Positions 34,432 to 43,879 are shown, counted from the stretch's first letter. The stretch: 64,000 bases of DNA from Marinococcus luteus_A (GCF_034497705.1 NZ_JAXRUV010000003.1:62001-126000), one strand, 5' to 3'. Numbers and translations: made by a program. The notes: generated from the sequence alone by a model not told the origin.

Positions 34432-35286
34432 TTGCCAAAAACGCTGCTTGGCTTAATCGGCCATCCGCTCGGTCATTCGCTATCACCGCAAATGCATAAT
34501 GAGCAGTTCGGAAAGCTCGGCATAGACGGTTACTACCATTTGTTCGATATGCCGGAAGAAGAACTGCAAAAGGGCGTACAGGCGCTTCGGCAGCTCGGGG
34601 CTGCCGGATTCAACATCACCATTCCCCACAAAGTGCGGATAAGGGACTATATCGATAAGCTTGACCCATCAGCTGAAAGAATCGGAGCGGTGAATACAGT
34701 CGTAAGGGAAAATGATGAGCTTGTCGGATATAATACGGACGGGGAAGGCTATCTGGAATCTTTACTGGCTGTACGTTCATTGGATCAAATCAAAAATGCA
34801 AACATTCTTGTGATTGGAGCAGGCGGGGCAGCGAGGGCCGTATGCTACGCGTTGAGTCTCCGAAGCCCTGAAAGCATTACTGTTGTGAATCGTACGCAGG
34901 AAAAAGCAGAACAGCTGAAAAATCACCTGAAAGATATAGCGGCTATCAAAGTAGCGGCCAAAGAAGAAGCAGAAAGCAGGAACCACGAGTACGATATACT
35001 GATTAACACTACTTCGATTGGGATGAGCCCTGAGATAAACAATTTCCCCTGGAGCCTCGAAAATGTAAAATCTTCTGCATTATGCAGTGATCTTATCTAT
35101 AACCCCTGGGAAACCAGGTGGTTAAAGGATGCCCGGGAGGCAGGGATCGACACGTTGAATGGAAGTGGAATGTTTGTTAACCAGGGAGCGCTGGCGTTTA
35201 AGTACTGGACGGGAATGGAACCAGACCGTAAAGCAATGCAGGCACTTGTTGAAGATCACCTAAAAGGAGAAAATAATGCTGAATAA
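34432..35286 (+). CDS. aroE: Shikimate dehydrogenase
   Basis: AroE reduces 3-dehydroshikimate to shikimate with NADPH in aromatic amino acid synthesis. The 284-residue protein has the substrate site GHPLGHSLSPQMHN, the catalytic lysine in FNITIPHK, AVNTVV, the nucleotide-binding GAGGAARAV and the NRTQEKAEQL NADPH-specific loop. It starts at TTG directly after the yqeH stop, with GGGAGG upstream, and overlaps yhbY. Confidence 0.96.
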   Translation: MPKTLLGLIGHPLGHSLSPQMHNEQFGKLGIDGYYHLFDMPEEELQKGVQALRQLGAAGFNITIPHKVRIRDYIDKLDPSAERIGAVNTVVRENDELVGYNTDGEGYLESLLAVRSLDQIKNANILVIGAGGAARAVCYALSLRSPESITVVNRTQEKAEQLKNHLKDIAAIKVAAKEEAESRNHEYDILINTTSIGMSPEINNFPWSLENVKSSALCSDLIYNPWETRWLKDAREAGIDTLNGSGMFVNQGALAFKYWTGMEPDRKAMQALVEDHLKGENNAE

Positions 35287-35569
35287 TAAACAAAAGCGTA
35301 CCTTGCGCAGAGAAGCACATTCGTTAAAGCCTCTTTTTCAAATTGGAAAAGAAGGCATGAACGAACAAATTATTACCCATGTAGACGAAGCGATAGAGAA
35401 AAGAGAAATTCTGAAAGTGAACCTTCTGCAGAACTGCATGGAGGATAAACATGAAGTGGCGTCTGAGCTTGCCGAAGGTACCGGCTCTGAAGTGGTGCAG
35501 GTAATTGGAAACACAATCGTACTGTACCGGAGATCGAAAGACAATCCTGGGATTGAACTTCCAAAGTAA
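35276..35569 (+). CDS. yhbY: RNA-binding CRM-domain protein YhbY (YqeI)
   Basis: The 97-residue protein is a single CRM (YhbY) domain: LRREAHSLKPLFQIGKEGM and the GxxG-like IGNTIVLYRRSK end. E. coli YhbY binds pre-50S particles, so a ribosome-assembly role is probable. ATG 35276 overlaps aroE by 11 bases, with AAAGGAG inside the aroE end. Confidence 0.95.
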   Translation: MLNNKQKRTLRREAHSLKPLFQIGKEGMNEQIITHVDEAIEKREILKVNLLQNCMEDKHEVASELAEGTGSEVVQVIGNTIVLYRRSKDNPGIELPK

Positions 35570-35585
35570 ACAAGGAGAAGCTATT

Positions 35586-36161
35586 ATGAATGAACGTATC
35601 GGCCTGTTCGGAGGCACATTTGATCCGCCGCATTTAGCTCATCTGATTATGGCGGAAGAGGCAAAAAATGCATTAAATCTGGATGAAGTCTGGTTTATCC
35701 CAGTGCACACACCACCACATAAGCAAAGGGAGAATATGATTTCCGGGGAAGAACGTCTGAGTCTCGTAGAAGCAGCGATTGAGGATAATCCCGGATTTCG
35801 CACATCCTCCGTGGAAATCGAACGTGGCGGACCTTCGTATACAATTGATACAGTACGTTACTTTAAGCAGCAGGCGTCGGAAACGGAGTTTTTCTTTTTG
35901 ATCGGCGGCGACATGGCAGACCAGATGGATAACTGGAAGGATATCGAAAAGCTGCGCAGGCTGGTTGAGTTTGTATTTGTGAACCGGCCCGGCTATAATG
36001 GCCGCAAGCCTTCGTGGCTGACCCAGGTGGAAGCTCCTGTGATGCACGTTTCTTCTTCAATGATACGACGCCGGCTCAGGGACGGCGAAACCGTCCGCTA
36101 TATTGTGCCGGGTAATGTATTAAAAGAGATTGAGAGGAAAAAACTGTATGGACAAAAATGA
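35586..36161 (+). CDS. nadD: Nicotinate-nucleotide adenylyltransferase
   Basis: NadD makes deamido-NAD from nicotinate mononucleotide and ATP. The 191-residue protein has the nucleotidyl-transferase motif GLFGGTFDPPHLAHL, FIPVHTPPHK, FFLIGGDMADQMDNW and the C-terminal SSSMIRRRLRDG. ATG 35586 is preceded by AAGGAG; the longer frame begins inside yhbY and is not supported. It overlaps yqeK by 14 bases. Confidence 0.96.
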   Translation: MNERIGLFGGTFDPPHLAHLIMAEEAKNALNLDEVWFIPVHTPPHKQRENMISGEERLSLVEAAIEDNPGFRTSSVEIERGGPSYTIDTVRYFKQQASETEFFFLIGGDMADQMDNWKDIEKLRRLVEFVFVNRPGYNGRKPSWLTQVEAPVMHVSSSMIRRRLRDGETVRYIVPGNVLKEIERKKLYGQK

Positions 36162-36711
36162 AGCTCTTCAAATCGTTAAAAAACAGTTGACGGAAAACAG
36201 ATACAAGCATACGCTCGGTGTCCGGGAGACCGCTTTATATTTGGCAGAACGGTTTGATATCGATTATAATAAAGTAGAGATAGCAGCTATTTTGCATGAC
36301 TATGCTAAATACCGTCCTGTCGAAGAGATGCGTGAACTGCTCCGCGGAAAAGAAGAAGCCGGCAGGTTTATCGCCTATGGGGACGAACTGCTTCACGCCC
36401 CGGCTGGTGCTTATTTCATTCAGACAGAAGCCGGGATTGCAGATGCGGATATTGTTTCTTCAATTTACTGGCATACGACCGGAAAACCCAATATGACAGC
36501 TTATGAAAAGGTGCTGTTTTTAGCGGATTATATAGAGCCAAACCGCACATTCCCTGGAGTGGAAGAAGTCCGGGAGGCGGCAGAATCAGATATAGACGCT
36601 GCCCTCATCATGGCTCTTGGAAACACGATTCAATTTTTAATTTCAAAAAATGTTCCTGTATTTCCAGATACACTCGGCGCTTACAACGATCTGGTGATGG
36701 AACGCAAATAA
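36148..36711 (+). CDS. yqeK: HD-domain diadenosine tetraphosphatase YqeK
   Basis: The 187-residue HD hydrolase has the metal ligands in YKHTLGVRETAL, AAILHDYAKY and LLHAPAGAYF. B. subtilis YqeK symmetrically hydrolyses diadenosine tetraphosphate to two ADP. ATG 36148 has GAGAGGA upstream. It is almost always beside nadD, sometimes fused to it. Confidence 0.93.
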   Translation: MDKNEALQIVKKQLTENRYKHTLGVRETALYLAERFDIDYNKVEIAAILHDYAKYRPVEEMRELLRGKEEAGRFIAYGDELLHAPAGAYFIQTEAGIADADIVSSIYWHTTGKPNMTAYEKVLFLADYIEPNRTFPGVEEVREAAESDIDAALIMALGNTIQFLISKNVPVFPDTLGAYNDLVMERK

Positions 36712-36724
36712 TGGAGGCCTGTAG

Positions 36725-37081
36725 ATGAACGAAAAGGAACTGCTTGAATTAGCGGTACAAACTGCTGACAGCAAGAATGCACATGATATCGTAGCACTTG
36801 ATATGAGAGGGGTTTCGCCGGTGGCAGATTATTTTGTTATCGGCCACGGCACTTCTGAAAAGCAGGTACAGGCGATTGCCACAGAACTGAAAAAGGCTGC
36901 TCACAAGCAGGGTATCGATGTACAGAGGCTTGAAGGCTATAACGAAGCAAAATGGGTGCTGATCGATCTCGGGGAGGTCGTCGTACACATTTTTCATGAA
37001 GACGAAAGAAATTATTACAACCTTGAAAAATTATGGGGAGATGCCGCATACGTGGAACTCGAAACGGTGCTTTCCCAGTAA
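36725..37081 (+). CDS. rsfS: Ribosomal silencing factor RsfS
   Basis: RsfS binds ribosomal protein uL14 and blocks subunit joining under starvation. The 118-residue protein has the family block DIVALDMRGVSPVADYFVI, then RLEGYNEAKWVLIDLGEVVV and HIFHEDERNYYNLEKLWGDA. It is the last gene of the yqeG operon; a terminator follows. Confidence 0.96.
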   Translation: MNEKELLELAVQTADSKNAHDIVALDMRGVSPVADYFVIGHGTSEKQVQAIATELKKAAHKQGIDVQRLEGYNEAKWVLIDLGEVVVHIFHEDERNYYNLEKLWGDAAYVELETVLSQ

Positions 37082-37094
37082 CAATGCAAGCCTG

Positions 37095-37120
37095 AAAGGC
37101 CTGAAAAATCAGGCCTTTTT
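37095..37120 (+). terminator. Intrinsic terminator after rsfS
   Basis: AAAGGCCTGA (37095-37104) pairs with TCAGGCCTTT (37109-37118), followed by more T residues. Confidence 0.85.
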
Positions 37121-37147
37121 CTAATTTAAAATGAAGGGAAGTGCAGA

Positions 37148-37897
37148 ATGGCCCACTCAATGTATAACGGCTTTGCCGAAGTGTATGACCGGCTGATGGC
37201 TGACGCTCCGTATGACGCCTGGAAAGAAGCTGTCATAAAAGAAGCCCCTGCCAATAATCCGAAAATGCTTGAACTTGGATGCGGAACCGGAGAAATCATG
37301 AAACGTCTCTATAACGAAGGCTTTCACGCGGACGGCATGGATCTTTCAGCAGACATGCTTGCAGTGGCAGCGCAGAAATGGAGTGCTTCACGGGAAAGAC
37401 CTGGATTGTTCCATCAGGATATGAGGTTTTTGGACGCGCCGGATACGTACCAGCTCATTTTTTGTTTTTGTGATTCCCTGAACTATTTAACGAAGCCGGA
37501 GGATGTTAAAGCCACCTTTGCCGGTGTGTATAACCATCTCGAAGCTGGTGGCGCTTTTATGTTCGACGTTCATTCCATTCACTACATAGAGGATATTTTG
37601 TCTGAGGTTTCCTATGCAGACAATGACGAAGAGATTTCTTTTATATGGGATGTGTATCCTTCAGAACAAATCTGGGAGGTCGAGCACGAGCTGACTATTT
37701 TTTCAAAAAATGCAGACGGCACCTACAGCCGGTATGATGAAGATCATGTACAGAGAACATTTGCTGTTAATGAATACAAAGAGTGGCTCGAGGAAGCGGG
37801 TTTTTCGACGGTCCATATCACAGCTGACTTCACAGCGGATTTTCCGGATGAAGAAAGCGAGCGCATATTCTTTTTGGCGAAAAAAACAGACAAATAG
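37148..37897 (+). CDS. yqeM: Class I SAM-dependent methyltransferase (YqeM-like)
   Basis: The 249-residue protein has SAM-binding motif I MLELGCGTGEIMKRL, the acidic GMDLSADML loop and IFCFCDSLNYL. It occupies the position of B. subtilis yqeM. The substrate is unknown. It starts MAHSMYNGFAEVYDRLM, behind GAAGGGAAG. It is separated from rsfS by a terminator, so it needs read-through or its own promoter. Confidence 0.9.
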   Translation: MAHSMYNGFAEVYDRLMADAPYDAWKEAVIKEAPANNPKMLELGCGTGEIMKRLYNEGFHADGMDLSADMLAVAAQKWSASRERPGLFHQDMRFLDAPDTYQLIFCFCDSLNYLTKPEDVKATFAGVYNHLEAGGAFMFDVHSIHYIEDILSEVSYADNDEEISFIWDVYPSEQIWEVEHELTIFSKNADGTYSRYDEDHVQRTFAVNEYKEWLEEAGFSTVHITADFTADFPDEESERIFFLAKKTDK

Positions 37898-38015
37898 TGT
37901 AAAATATTGTAATATATAGAAGTGAATACTCTCCTCTTTAATATGGGGGTCCTGCTCCCTTCCCCTCCCGAATTTTCCCTTTACTAATTAAACAAATAAA
38001 AAGAATCTGGAGTTG

Positions 38016-38648
38016 ATGCTTTCTTTGACGAGCCGTTGGAAATTAATTGCAGTAAGCGCCGGTGGAGCCGTGTGCCTTGGAATTATGTTTCTATTATTTT
38101 GGAGCGGACTACCCGGGGGACAGGCGGAACAGCAGGAATCTGTTCCATGGGAAAATCAGCCGGACGAAACAGTGCAGGAAGAAGCCTCCGGAGGTGGTTC
38201 TGATCAGGAAAACGAGGAGACTGGCGGGGAGGTCCGGGTCGATGTGAAAGGCGAAGTGCATGCCCCCGGCGTTTATACACTTCAGTCAGATAAGAGAGTC
38301 GAAGAAGCGATCCAGAAGGCGGGCGGAATTACGGACAAAGCGGATATGCTTCAGGTAAATCTTGCAGAAAGAATAGAGGATGAGATGGTTATTCATATAC
38401 CTGGGGAAGGGGAGGAAACAATTACTGGCCCGCCTGAAGAAGGCAGTGGGGAAGGGCCTGTGGTCAATGTGAATGAGGCGGAGCAGGTGGATTTGGAAAC
38501 CATACCTGGGATTGGCCCGGCAAAAGCCGCAGCTATTTTAAGCTACCGGGAAGATAACGGTGCCTTTGAAACAATAGAAGACTTATCCAATGTGAGCGGA
38601 ATTGGGGAAAAGACAGTAGAACAGCTGCGGGACTACATTTCTCTCTAA
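38016..38648 (+). CDS. comEA: Competence protein ComEA, DNA receptor
   Basis: ComEA is the membrane-anchored receptor that binds incoming double-stranded DNA. The 210-residue protein has an N-terminal membrane helix (about 10-30), a negatively charged linker (about 35-72), an SLBB domain (VDVKGEVHAPGVYTLQ) and two C-terminal helix-hairpin-helix motifs (LETIPGIGPAKAAAILSY, LSNVSGIGEKTVEQL). The start (ATG 38016 or TTG 38013/38025) is uncertain because the GGAG site is close. The adjacent comER and comEB known from B. subtilis are absent. Confidence 0.93.
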   Translation: MLSLTSRWKLIAVSAGGAVCLGIMFLLFWSGLPGGQAEQQESVPWENQPDETVQEEASGGGSDQENEETGGEVRVDVKGEVHAPGVYTLQSDKRVEEAIQKAGGITDKADMLQVNLAERIEDEMVIHIPGEGEETITGPPEEGSGEGPVVNVNEAEQVDLETIPGIGPAKAAAILSYREDNGAFETIEDLSNVSGIGEKTVEQLRDYISL

Positions 38649-38720
38649 TATTTACTTTTCGAAATAGTCTGATAAAGTTAAGAAAGAAATACTATTGCTT
38701 TAAGAGAAAGGAGCTTTCCT

Positions 38721-40010
38721 GTGGAAGAACATAAAGACTGGAAACTTGAAACACTTTCTGTGCATGCGGGCCAAACCCCCGATCCGGCCACTAACGCAAG
38801 AGCGGTGCCTATTTACCAGACAACGTCCTATGAGTTTAATGATACCGACCATGCCGCTGATTTATTCGGCCTTCAGGAATTTGGGAATATTTACACCCGA
38901 ATCATGAACCCGACCTCTGATGTGTTTGAAAAACGAATGGCTGCGTTGGATGGAGGTGTCGGAGCGCTTGCCACTGCAAGCGGCAGCTCCGCTATTCATA
39001 TTGCCGTATTAAACATTTGCAGCGCCGGAGATGAAATTGTTGCTTCGAGCGGCTTGTACGGCGGGACGTACAATATGTTTATGCATACGCTTCCGAAAAT
39101 GGGCATCCAGGTTCATCTGGTGGATGGCACGGACCCAGGGGCGTATGAGGAAAAGATAAATGAAAATACAAAATTAATATTCAGCGAAATTATTGGAAAT
39201 CCCAACGGCAATGTACTTGATATCGAAAAAATTGCCGGGGTGGCTCACGATAACGGGCTGCCTTTAATAGTAGACGCTACGACAGTTACACCTATTCTAT
39301 GTCGCCCCATTGACCACGGCGCGGATATCGTCGTACATTCAGCAACAAAATTTATCGGCGGACACGGCACGACGATTGGCGGCGTAATTGTAGACAGTGG
39401 AAAATTCAACTGGGATAACGGTAAATTCCCCGGGCTTACAGAGCCGGACCCGAGTTATCACGGTGTCGTATTTACCGAAGCGGTTGGAGAAATGGCCTAT
39501 ATTTTAAAGGCACGTGTACAGCTGCTGCGTGATTTAGGGCCGGCTATTTCTCCAATGAACTCATTTTTGCTTCTCCAGGGGCTTGAAACGCTTCATCTGA
39601 GAATGGAGCGCCATTGTGAAAACGCCGAAAAGACAGCTTCATTTCTGGAGCAGCATGAGCTGGTGGACTGGGTGAACTACCCCGGACTTTCCTCACATGA
39701 GACGTATGCTACAGCGGAAAAATATCTACCGAAAGGAAAAGGAGCCATTCTGACCTTTGGCATCAAAGGTGGTCTTGCCGAAGGGAAAAAATTTATCGAA
39801 GCCTGCAATCTGCATTCACACGTAGCGAATGTCGGAGACGCAAAGTCGTTAGTTATTCATCCGGCAAGCACAACGCATCAGCAGCTCTCTGAGGAAGATC
39901 AGCGTGCAGCAGGAGTATCAGCAGACCTTATACGGGTTTCCGTTGGCATCGAACATATAGACGACATTCTCCGCGATTTAGAAGAAGCCCTCCAGAAAAG
40001 CCAGAAATAA
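38721..40010 (+). CDS. metY: O-acetylhomoserine sulfhydrylase (MetY-type)
   Basis: The 429-residue PLP enzyme of the Cys/Met metabolism family makes homocysteine from O-acetylhomoserine and sulfide. Visible are LETLSVHAGQTPDPATNAR, the YTRIMNPTSDVFEKR substrate block, the PLP lysine in VVHSATKFIGGHG and the C-terminal RVSVGIEHIDDILRDL. The length fits MetY rather than the shorter gamma-synthases. It starts at GTG behind AAAGGAG. It sits between comEA and comEC, which are normally adjacent. No SAM riboswitch fits in the 72 bases upstream. Confidence 0.93.
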   Translation: MEEHKDWKLETLSVHAGQTPDPATNARAVPIYQTTSYEFNDTDHAADLFGLQEFGNIYTRIMNPTSDVFEKRMAALDGGVGALATASGSSAIHIAVLNICSAGDEIVASSGLYGGTYNMFMHTLPKMGIQVHLVDGTDPGAYEEKINENTKLIFSEIIGNPNGNVLDIEKIAGVAHDNGLPLIVDATTVTPILCRPIDHGADIVVHSATKFIGGHGTTIGGVIVDSGKFNWDNGKFPGLTEPDPSYHGVVFTEAVGEMAYILKARVQLLRDLGPAISPMNSFLLLQGLETLHLRMERHCENAEKTASFLEQHELVDWVNYPGLSSHETYATAEKYLPKGKGAILTFGIKGGLAEGKKFIEACNLHSHVANVGDAKSLVIHPASTTHQQLSEEDQRAAGVSADLIRVSVGIEHIDDILRDLEEALQKSQK

Positions 40011-40025
40011 ACCACGAGCGATAAA

Positions 40026-40055
40026 GCCTGCCTCGCTGGGCAGGCCCTTTCTTTT
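40026..40055 (+). terminator. Intrinsic terminator after metY
   Basis: GCCTGCC (40026-40032) pairs with GGCAGGC (40039-40045), followed by CCTTTCTTTTT. It lies between metY and comEC. Confidence 0.75.
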
Positions 40056-40081
40056 TATTTTTCCTATCTTAATATTTAACA

Positions 40082-42421
40082 ATGGGGGTGAACACGATCC
40101 CCGTCCTTTGGATACTTATATCTATGACAGCCCCGGTCGGAATGCTGCTTCGCGGAGATTTCTGGATGTGGGGGATTATTTGGCTTTGCTTCGGCGCCGG
40201 TTTCATTATATTGCGGCGCTTCCGGGTATTTGCTGCCGGTGCAGCATTGATGCTGGTCTTTGCCGGAAGCTCCTGGTACTGGATGGAACACAACGATTCA
40301 TTATTCAACGGCACCGAATCAGAAATTACCGGTACTGTAGCTTCCCCTCTAACGTATGATGGCGGAAGAGCCCGTTTTGAACTGCGTACAGAGACGGGGG
40401 AATACATACCGGTTACATGGTGGTTTGACACTGAAGAAGAAATGCAGCAAAGCAAAAGTCTCCTTCCGGGAGAACAGTGTCGGTGGAGCGGAGAAATGAA
40501 GGCACCCTCGGCCGCTGGCAATCCCGGTGGATTCAGCTACGAGACTTACCTGTACTGGGAAAAAATACATTGGCTGTTTACGGTGGAAAACAGCCAGAGT
40601 GTTGAATGCTTTGCACGCTCAATGGGAGCTGTTGACAGCCTCCAGCGGACCCGGGCCCAGGAGATGCAGCGGATTGAAAGGTTCTTTCCTGAACAGGCCG
40701 AGGGGCTGGCGGGCTCTCTGCTGTTTGGGGACCGTACGTCAATGGCCGGCGAGGTGGAGGAAGCATACCGATCCCTTGGTCTTGTGCACGTGCTCGTCGT
40801 TTCGGGCATGCATGTTGCCATTATCAGCGGTGCCTTATTTTTTCTGCTGAAGCGAATCGGGGTGACGAAAGAACGGTCCTATACGGTGGTCCTATGCCTT
40901 TTGCCCGTATATGCTGTTCTGACCGGTGGAGCTCCCTCAGTGCTTCGTGCGGCCCTTGCTGCAGGATTTTTCATCGGCTGGCAGAAATGGGGGCCTCGCG
41001 GGCGGCATTTGGATCCGGTGATTATTCTTTTGACGGTGATGGGGGTTATGCTCCTCCTCAGCCCGGGCTATCTTTTTCATATCGGTTTTCAGCTCTCCTT
41101 TTTACTAAGCGGGCATCTGCTTCTGTGCAGAAAAAGGATGGCGGCAGCCGGGAAATGGGTGAATATGGGCTGGATCGCCGGTTCATCGATGCTTGTATCC
41201 CTCCCTGTAATACTATGGAATTTTTATCAATTTTCCCTTTGGAATGTATTAATTAATTTTCTGTTCACTCCGGTTCTTCTATTCCTCGTTCTCCCCTTTG
41301 TATTTTTGAATTACCTTCTCTCCTTTTTTATTGCTTCTCCTCCCGGAATCTTTTCTTTGGTTTTCGCTGGAATCGACTGGATGCACGAACTTTTTATCTA
41401 TCTGGGTGGCATGGCGTGGTCCACGGTACTTCTCGGAAAACCGGGTCTTGTTTTCACTGTCGTATATGCGGCAGGATGCGCAGCGTTTATTACAGCGTGG
41501 AACAAAAACATGCGAAAAACAGCCATGTATCTATCAGCAGCAGTCATGCTTGCGGCAGCAGTCTGGCAGTGGACGGCTCCTTATACAGACGCCCGCGGAA
41601 GAGTAACCTACCTCGACGTCGGACAGGGGGACAGTACAGTCATTGAACTGCCTTACCGGCAGGGCGTGATGGTTGTTGATGGAGGAGGGCGGGTAAGCTT
41701 TAACGACGAAGAGTGGAAGGAGCAGGAGTCTCCCTTTGATCCCGGTGAAGCCGTCGTTGCTGAATATTTAAAATACCGGGGGATCCGCAAATTGGACACG
41801 GTGGTGGCAACGCACGGGGACACTGACCATGTGGGCGGCCTGAAGTATGTGGTGGAGCATGTGCCGACAGACGAACTGTGGTATGGCAGAAGCGCCCAGT
41901 ATGAGGCTGGGGAAAAAGAGCTTTTGGCAACATTTGATGAGCATACAGATATTAAGCTCGTCGAAGGCGGGGAAAGTCACCATATTGGGGATACGTCCTT
42001 TTATGTCCTGCATCCTAAAGGTGAATGGGAAGACAAAAACGATCGTTCTGTTGTTTTGTATTTTGAGCTTGGCGGAAAGCGCTGGCTGCTGACCGGAGAC
42101 GTCTCCGCCGAACAGGAAAAACAGATAGTGCAGACTTATCCAGGGCTGCAGGCTGACGTTTTAAAAACGGGCCATCACGGCAGCAGAACATCCACGGACA
42201 GTGATTTTGTGGCAGCAATTCAGCCAGAGCATGCGGTTATATCAGCAGGCTACTGCAACCGCTTTGGTCACCCTCATCCAGAGCCTCTCGAAATACTGGA
42301 AGAAGCGGGAGTGAACGTATGGCGTACGGATCTTCAGGGAGCTGTCCAGTTTATTACTTCTTCCCGGGAGAATTCCGACATACTTACGGCAAGAGAGGAA
42401 ATGCTTCCGGCGTGCAATTAA
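40082..42421 (+). CDS. comEC: ComEC/Rec2 DNA uptake channel
   Basis: ComEC transports single-stranded DNA across the membrane during transformation. The 779-residue protein has two or three N-terminal helices with an extracellular OB-like domain (about 1-190), the competence domain of about eight helices (LVHVLVVSGMHVAIISG, PSVLRAALAAGFF, FHIGFQLSFLLS), and a C-terminal metallo-beta-lactamase domain (about 505-760) with VTYLDVGQGDSTVIELP and ATHGDTDHVGGLKYV, and KTGHHGSRTSTD. The active-site residues are kept, so the proposed nuclease domain is intact. The start ATG 40082 lacks a clear ribosome site; GTG 40088 is possible. Confidence 0.94.
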   Translation: MGVNTIPVLWILISMTAPVGMLLRGDFWMWGIIWLCFGAGFIILRRFRVFAAGAALMLVFAGSSWYWMEHNDSLFNGTESEITGTVASPLTYDGGRARFELRTETGEYIPVTWWFDTEEEMQQSKSLLPGEQCRWSGEMKAPSAAGNPGGFSYETYLYWEKIHWLFTVENSQSVECFARSMGAVDSLQRTRAQEMQRIERFFPEQAEGLAGSLLFGDRTSMAGEVEEAYRSLGLVHVLVVSGMHVAIISGALFFLLKRIGVTKERSYTVVLCLLPVYAVLTGGAPSVLRAALAAGFFIGWQKWGPRGRHLDPVIILLTVMGVMLLLSPGYLFHIGFQLSFLLSGHLLLCRKRMAAAGKWVNMGWIAGSSMLVSLPVILWNFYQFSLWNVLINFLFTPVLLFLVLPFVFLNYLLSFFIASPPGIFSLVFAGIDWMHELFIYLGGMAWSTVLLGKPGLVFTVVYAAGCAAFITAWNKNMRKTAMYLSAAVMLAAAVWQWTAPYTDARGRVTYLDVGQGDSTVIELPYRQGVMVVDGGGRVSFNDEEWKEQESPFDPGEAVVAEYLKYRGIRKLDTVVATHGDTDHVGGLKYVVEHVPTDELWYGRSAQYEAGEKELLATFDEHTDIKLVEGGESHHIGDTSFYVLHPKGEWEDKNDRSVVLYFELGGKRWLLTGDVSAEQEKQIVQTYPGLQADVLKTGHHGSRTSTDSDFVAAIQPEHAVISAGYCNRFGHPHPEPLEILEEAGVNVWRTDLQGAVQFITSSRENSDILTAREEMLPACN

Positions 42422-42496
42422 GTCATGGTTTCTCGTAGGAATCAAAAAGAAAATAAGATAAAATAGAAGGAGAATACGTTCGGAAAGTGTGAGCAG

Positions 42497-43531
42497 ATGG
42501 ATTATATAACGATGGAAAAGCAGATACAGCAGGAGGACGTACAGCCGTTCTACCTTTTGCAGGGTGAAGAGGGCTATATGATTCAGGATATTCAGCAGAA
42601 GATTATTGGAAAAGCATTGGCAGAAGAGGAGAGAGAATTCAATCTGTCTACATTCGACATGCGTGAAACACCGGTGGAAATTGCTGTGGAGGAGGCAGAA
42701 ACTCTCCCTTTTTTCGGAGAGCGGCGGGTGATCGTGCTTAAAAACTGCTACTTTTTAACGGGGGCAAAAGAGAAAGAGAAGGTGGAGCATAAAATCGAAG
42801 CGCTTGAAACATATGCCAGGAAGCCGAATCCTACCACTGTGTTAATACTGTCCGCGCCTTATGAAAAGCTCGATGCCCGGAAAAAGGTAGTTAAAGAAAT
42901 TAAAAAACAGGCTGTCGTACTCGAAGCAGCAGCCGCCGGCGAAGAGACGATGAAAAAATGGATGCAGCAGTTTAATCAGGCCCACCAGCTCACAATGAGC
43001 CGTGAAGTCATGGACCGTTTTATTGTTCTTGCCGGCAAAGACCTTCTGATGCTAGCTGAAGAGGCGAAAAAACTGCAGCTTTATACGGGCAGCGGGGAAG
43101 TGACGATGGAAACGGTGGATAAACTGGTGCCGCGCTCCCTTGAGGACAACGTGTTTGAACTAGTGGATGCCGTAGTCAAAGGTCAGGCAAAAACGATGTT
43201 GCGCATATATTACGACCTGCTTAAGCAGGGAGAAGAGCCAATCAAGATTCTGGCGCTGCTTGCCCGTCAGATCCGTATTATTTATCATGTAAAAAACTTA
43301 AAGCAGCAGGGCTATTCGCGAAAGCGCATGGCCAGTTCGATTAAAGTCCATCCGTATGCGGTACAGCTTGCTGAAAAGCCGGCAGCGGCATTTTCACATT
43401 CGTACCTTCAGGAGGCCTTGAAGCTACTCAGTACCACAGACTATCAGATGAAAGCCGGGAAAATGGACAAGCAGCTCGCCCTCGAGCTCTGTTTTATGAA
43501 GCTTGCCTCGGGCCAGAAAATTGGACAATAA
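42497..43531 (+). CDS. holA: DNA polymerase III delta subunit
   Basis: HolA is the clamp-opening subunit of the clamp loader. The 344-residue protein has the family's degenerate AAA fold (QPFYLLQGEEGYMIQDIQQ, ETLPFFGERRVIVLKN), the lid region (AGKDLLMLAEEAKKLQLY) and C-terminal collar with LLARQIRIIYHVKNLKQQGY. Walker A is absent, as expected for delta. Position after comEC and before rpsT matches B. subtilis yqeN. Confidence 0.95.
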   Translation: MDYITMEKQIQQEDVQPFYLLQGEEGYMIQDIQQKIIGKALAEEEREFNLSTFDMRETPVEIAVEEAETLPFFGERRVIVLKNCYFLTGAKEKEKVEHKIEALETYARKPNPTTVLILSAPYEKLDARKKVVKEIKKQAVVLEAAAAGEETMKKWMQQFNQAHQLTMSREVMDRFIVLAGKDLLMLAEEAKKLQLYTGSGEVTMETVDKLVPRSLEDNVFELVDAVVKGQAKTMLRIYYDLLKQGEEPIKILALLARQIRIIYHVKNLKQQGYSRKRMASSIKVHPYAVQLAEKPAAAFSHSYLQEALKLLSTTDYQMKAGKMDKQLALELCFMKLASGQKIGQ

Positions 43532-43532
43532 A

Positions 43533-43558
43533 AAAACGACTCGGGCCCGAGTCGTTTT
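43533..43558. terminator. Bidirectional terminator between holA and rpsT
   Basis: AAAACGACTC and GAGTCGTTTT form a perfect palindrome around GGGCCC with A and T runs on both sides, serving both converging genes. Confidence 0.85.
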
Positions 43559-43562
43559 ATCC

Positions 43563-43829
43563 TTATTGTGCTACTGCGCTTAGGCGCTTGTGCATTCTGG
43601 ATTTAGCGCGGTTGGCCGCGTTTTTGTGAATCATGTTTTTGCTGGCTGCTTTGTCTACTTTCTTCATCGCGAGCGCGTAGGAATTCTTCGCAGCATCAAC
43701 GTTGTTTGCATCGATGTTTTTGTCGAATTCTTTAATAGCCGAACGCATGGAAGAACGGAAAGCCTGCTGCTTCACGCGTTGATTTTCGTTAATAATCACG
43801 CGCTTTTTTGCGGATTTAATATTTGCCAT
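43563..43829 (-). CDS. rpsT: Ribosomal protein S20 (bS20)
   Basis: The 88-residue lysine- and arginine-rich protein begins MANIKSAKKRVIINENQRVK at ATG 43829 with AAAGGAGGTG upstream, and contains the usual INENQ, NVDAAKNSYALAMKKVDKA and MIHKNAANRAKSRMHKRL segments. It binds 16S rRNA in the small subunit. It is transcribed alone against holA; gpr, spoIIP and yqxA, which follow it in B. subtilis, are not present. Confidence 0.97.
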   Translation of the reverse strand: MANIKSAKKRVIINENQRVKQQAFRSSMRSAIKEFDKNIDANNVDAAKNSYALAMKKVDKAASKNMIHKNAANRAKSRMHKRLSAVAQ

Positions 43830-43879
43830 GGTGGTCACCTCCTTTAGTTACCGGTCATTTCTTTTATCAGCACAAAAGG

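Noticed and set aside
38649..38720. SAM riboswitch or T-box in front of metY
   Set aside because: Only 72 bases are available and no S-box or T-box signature is present.
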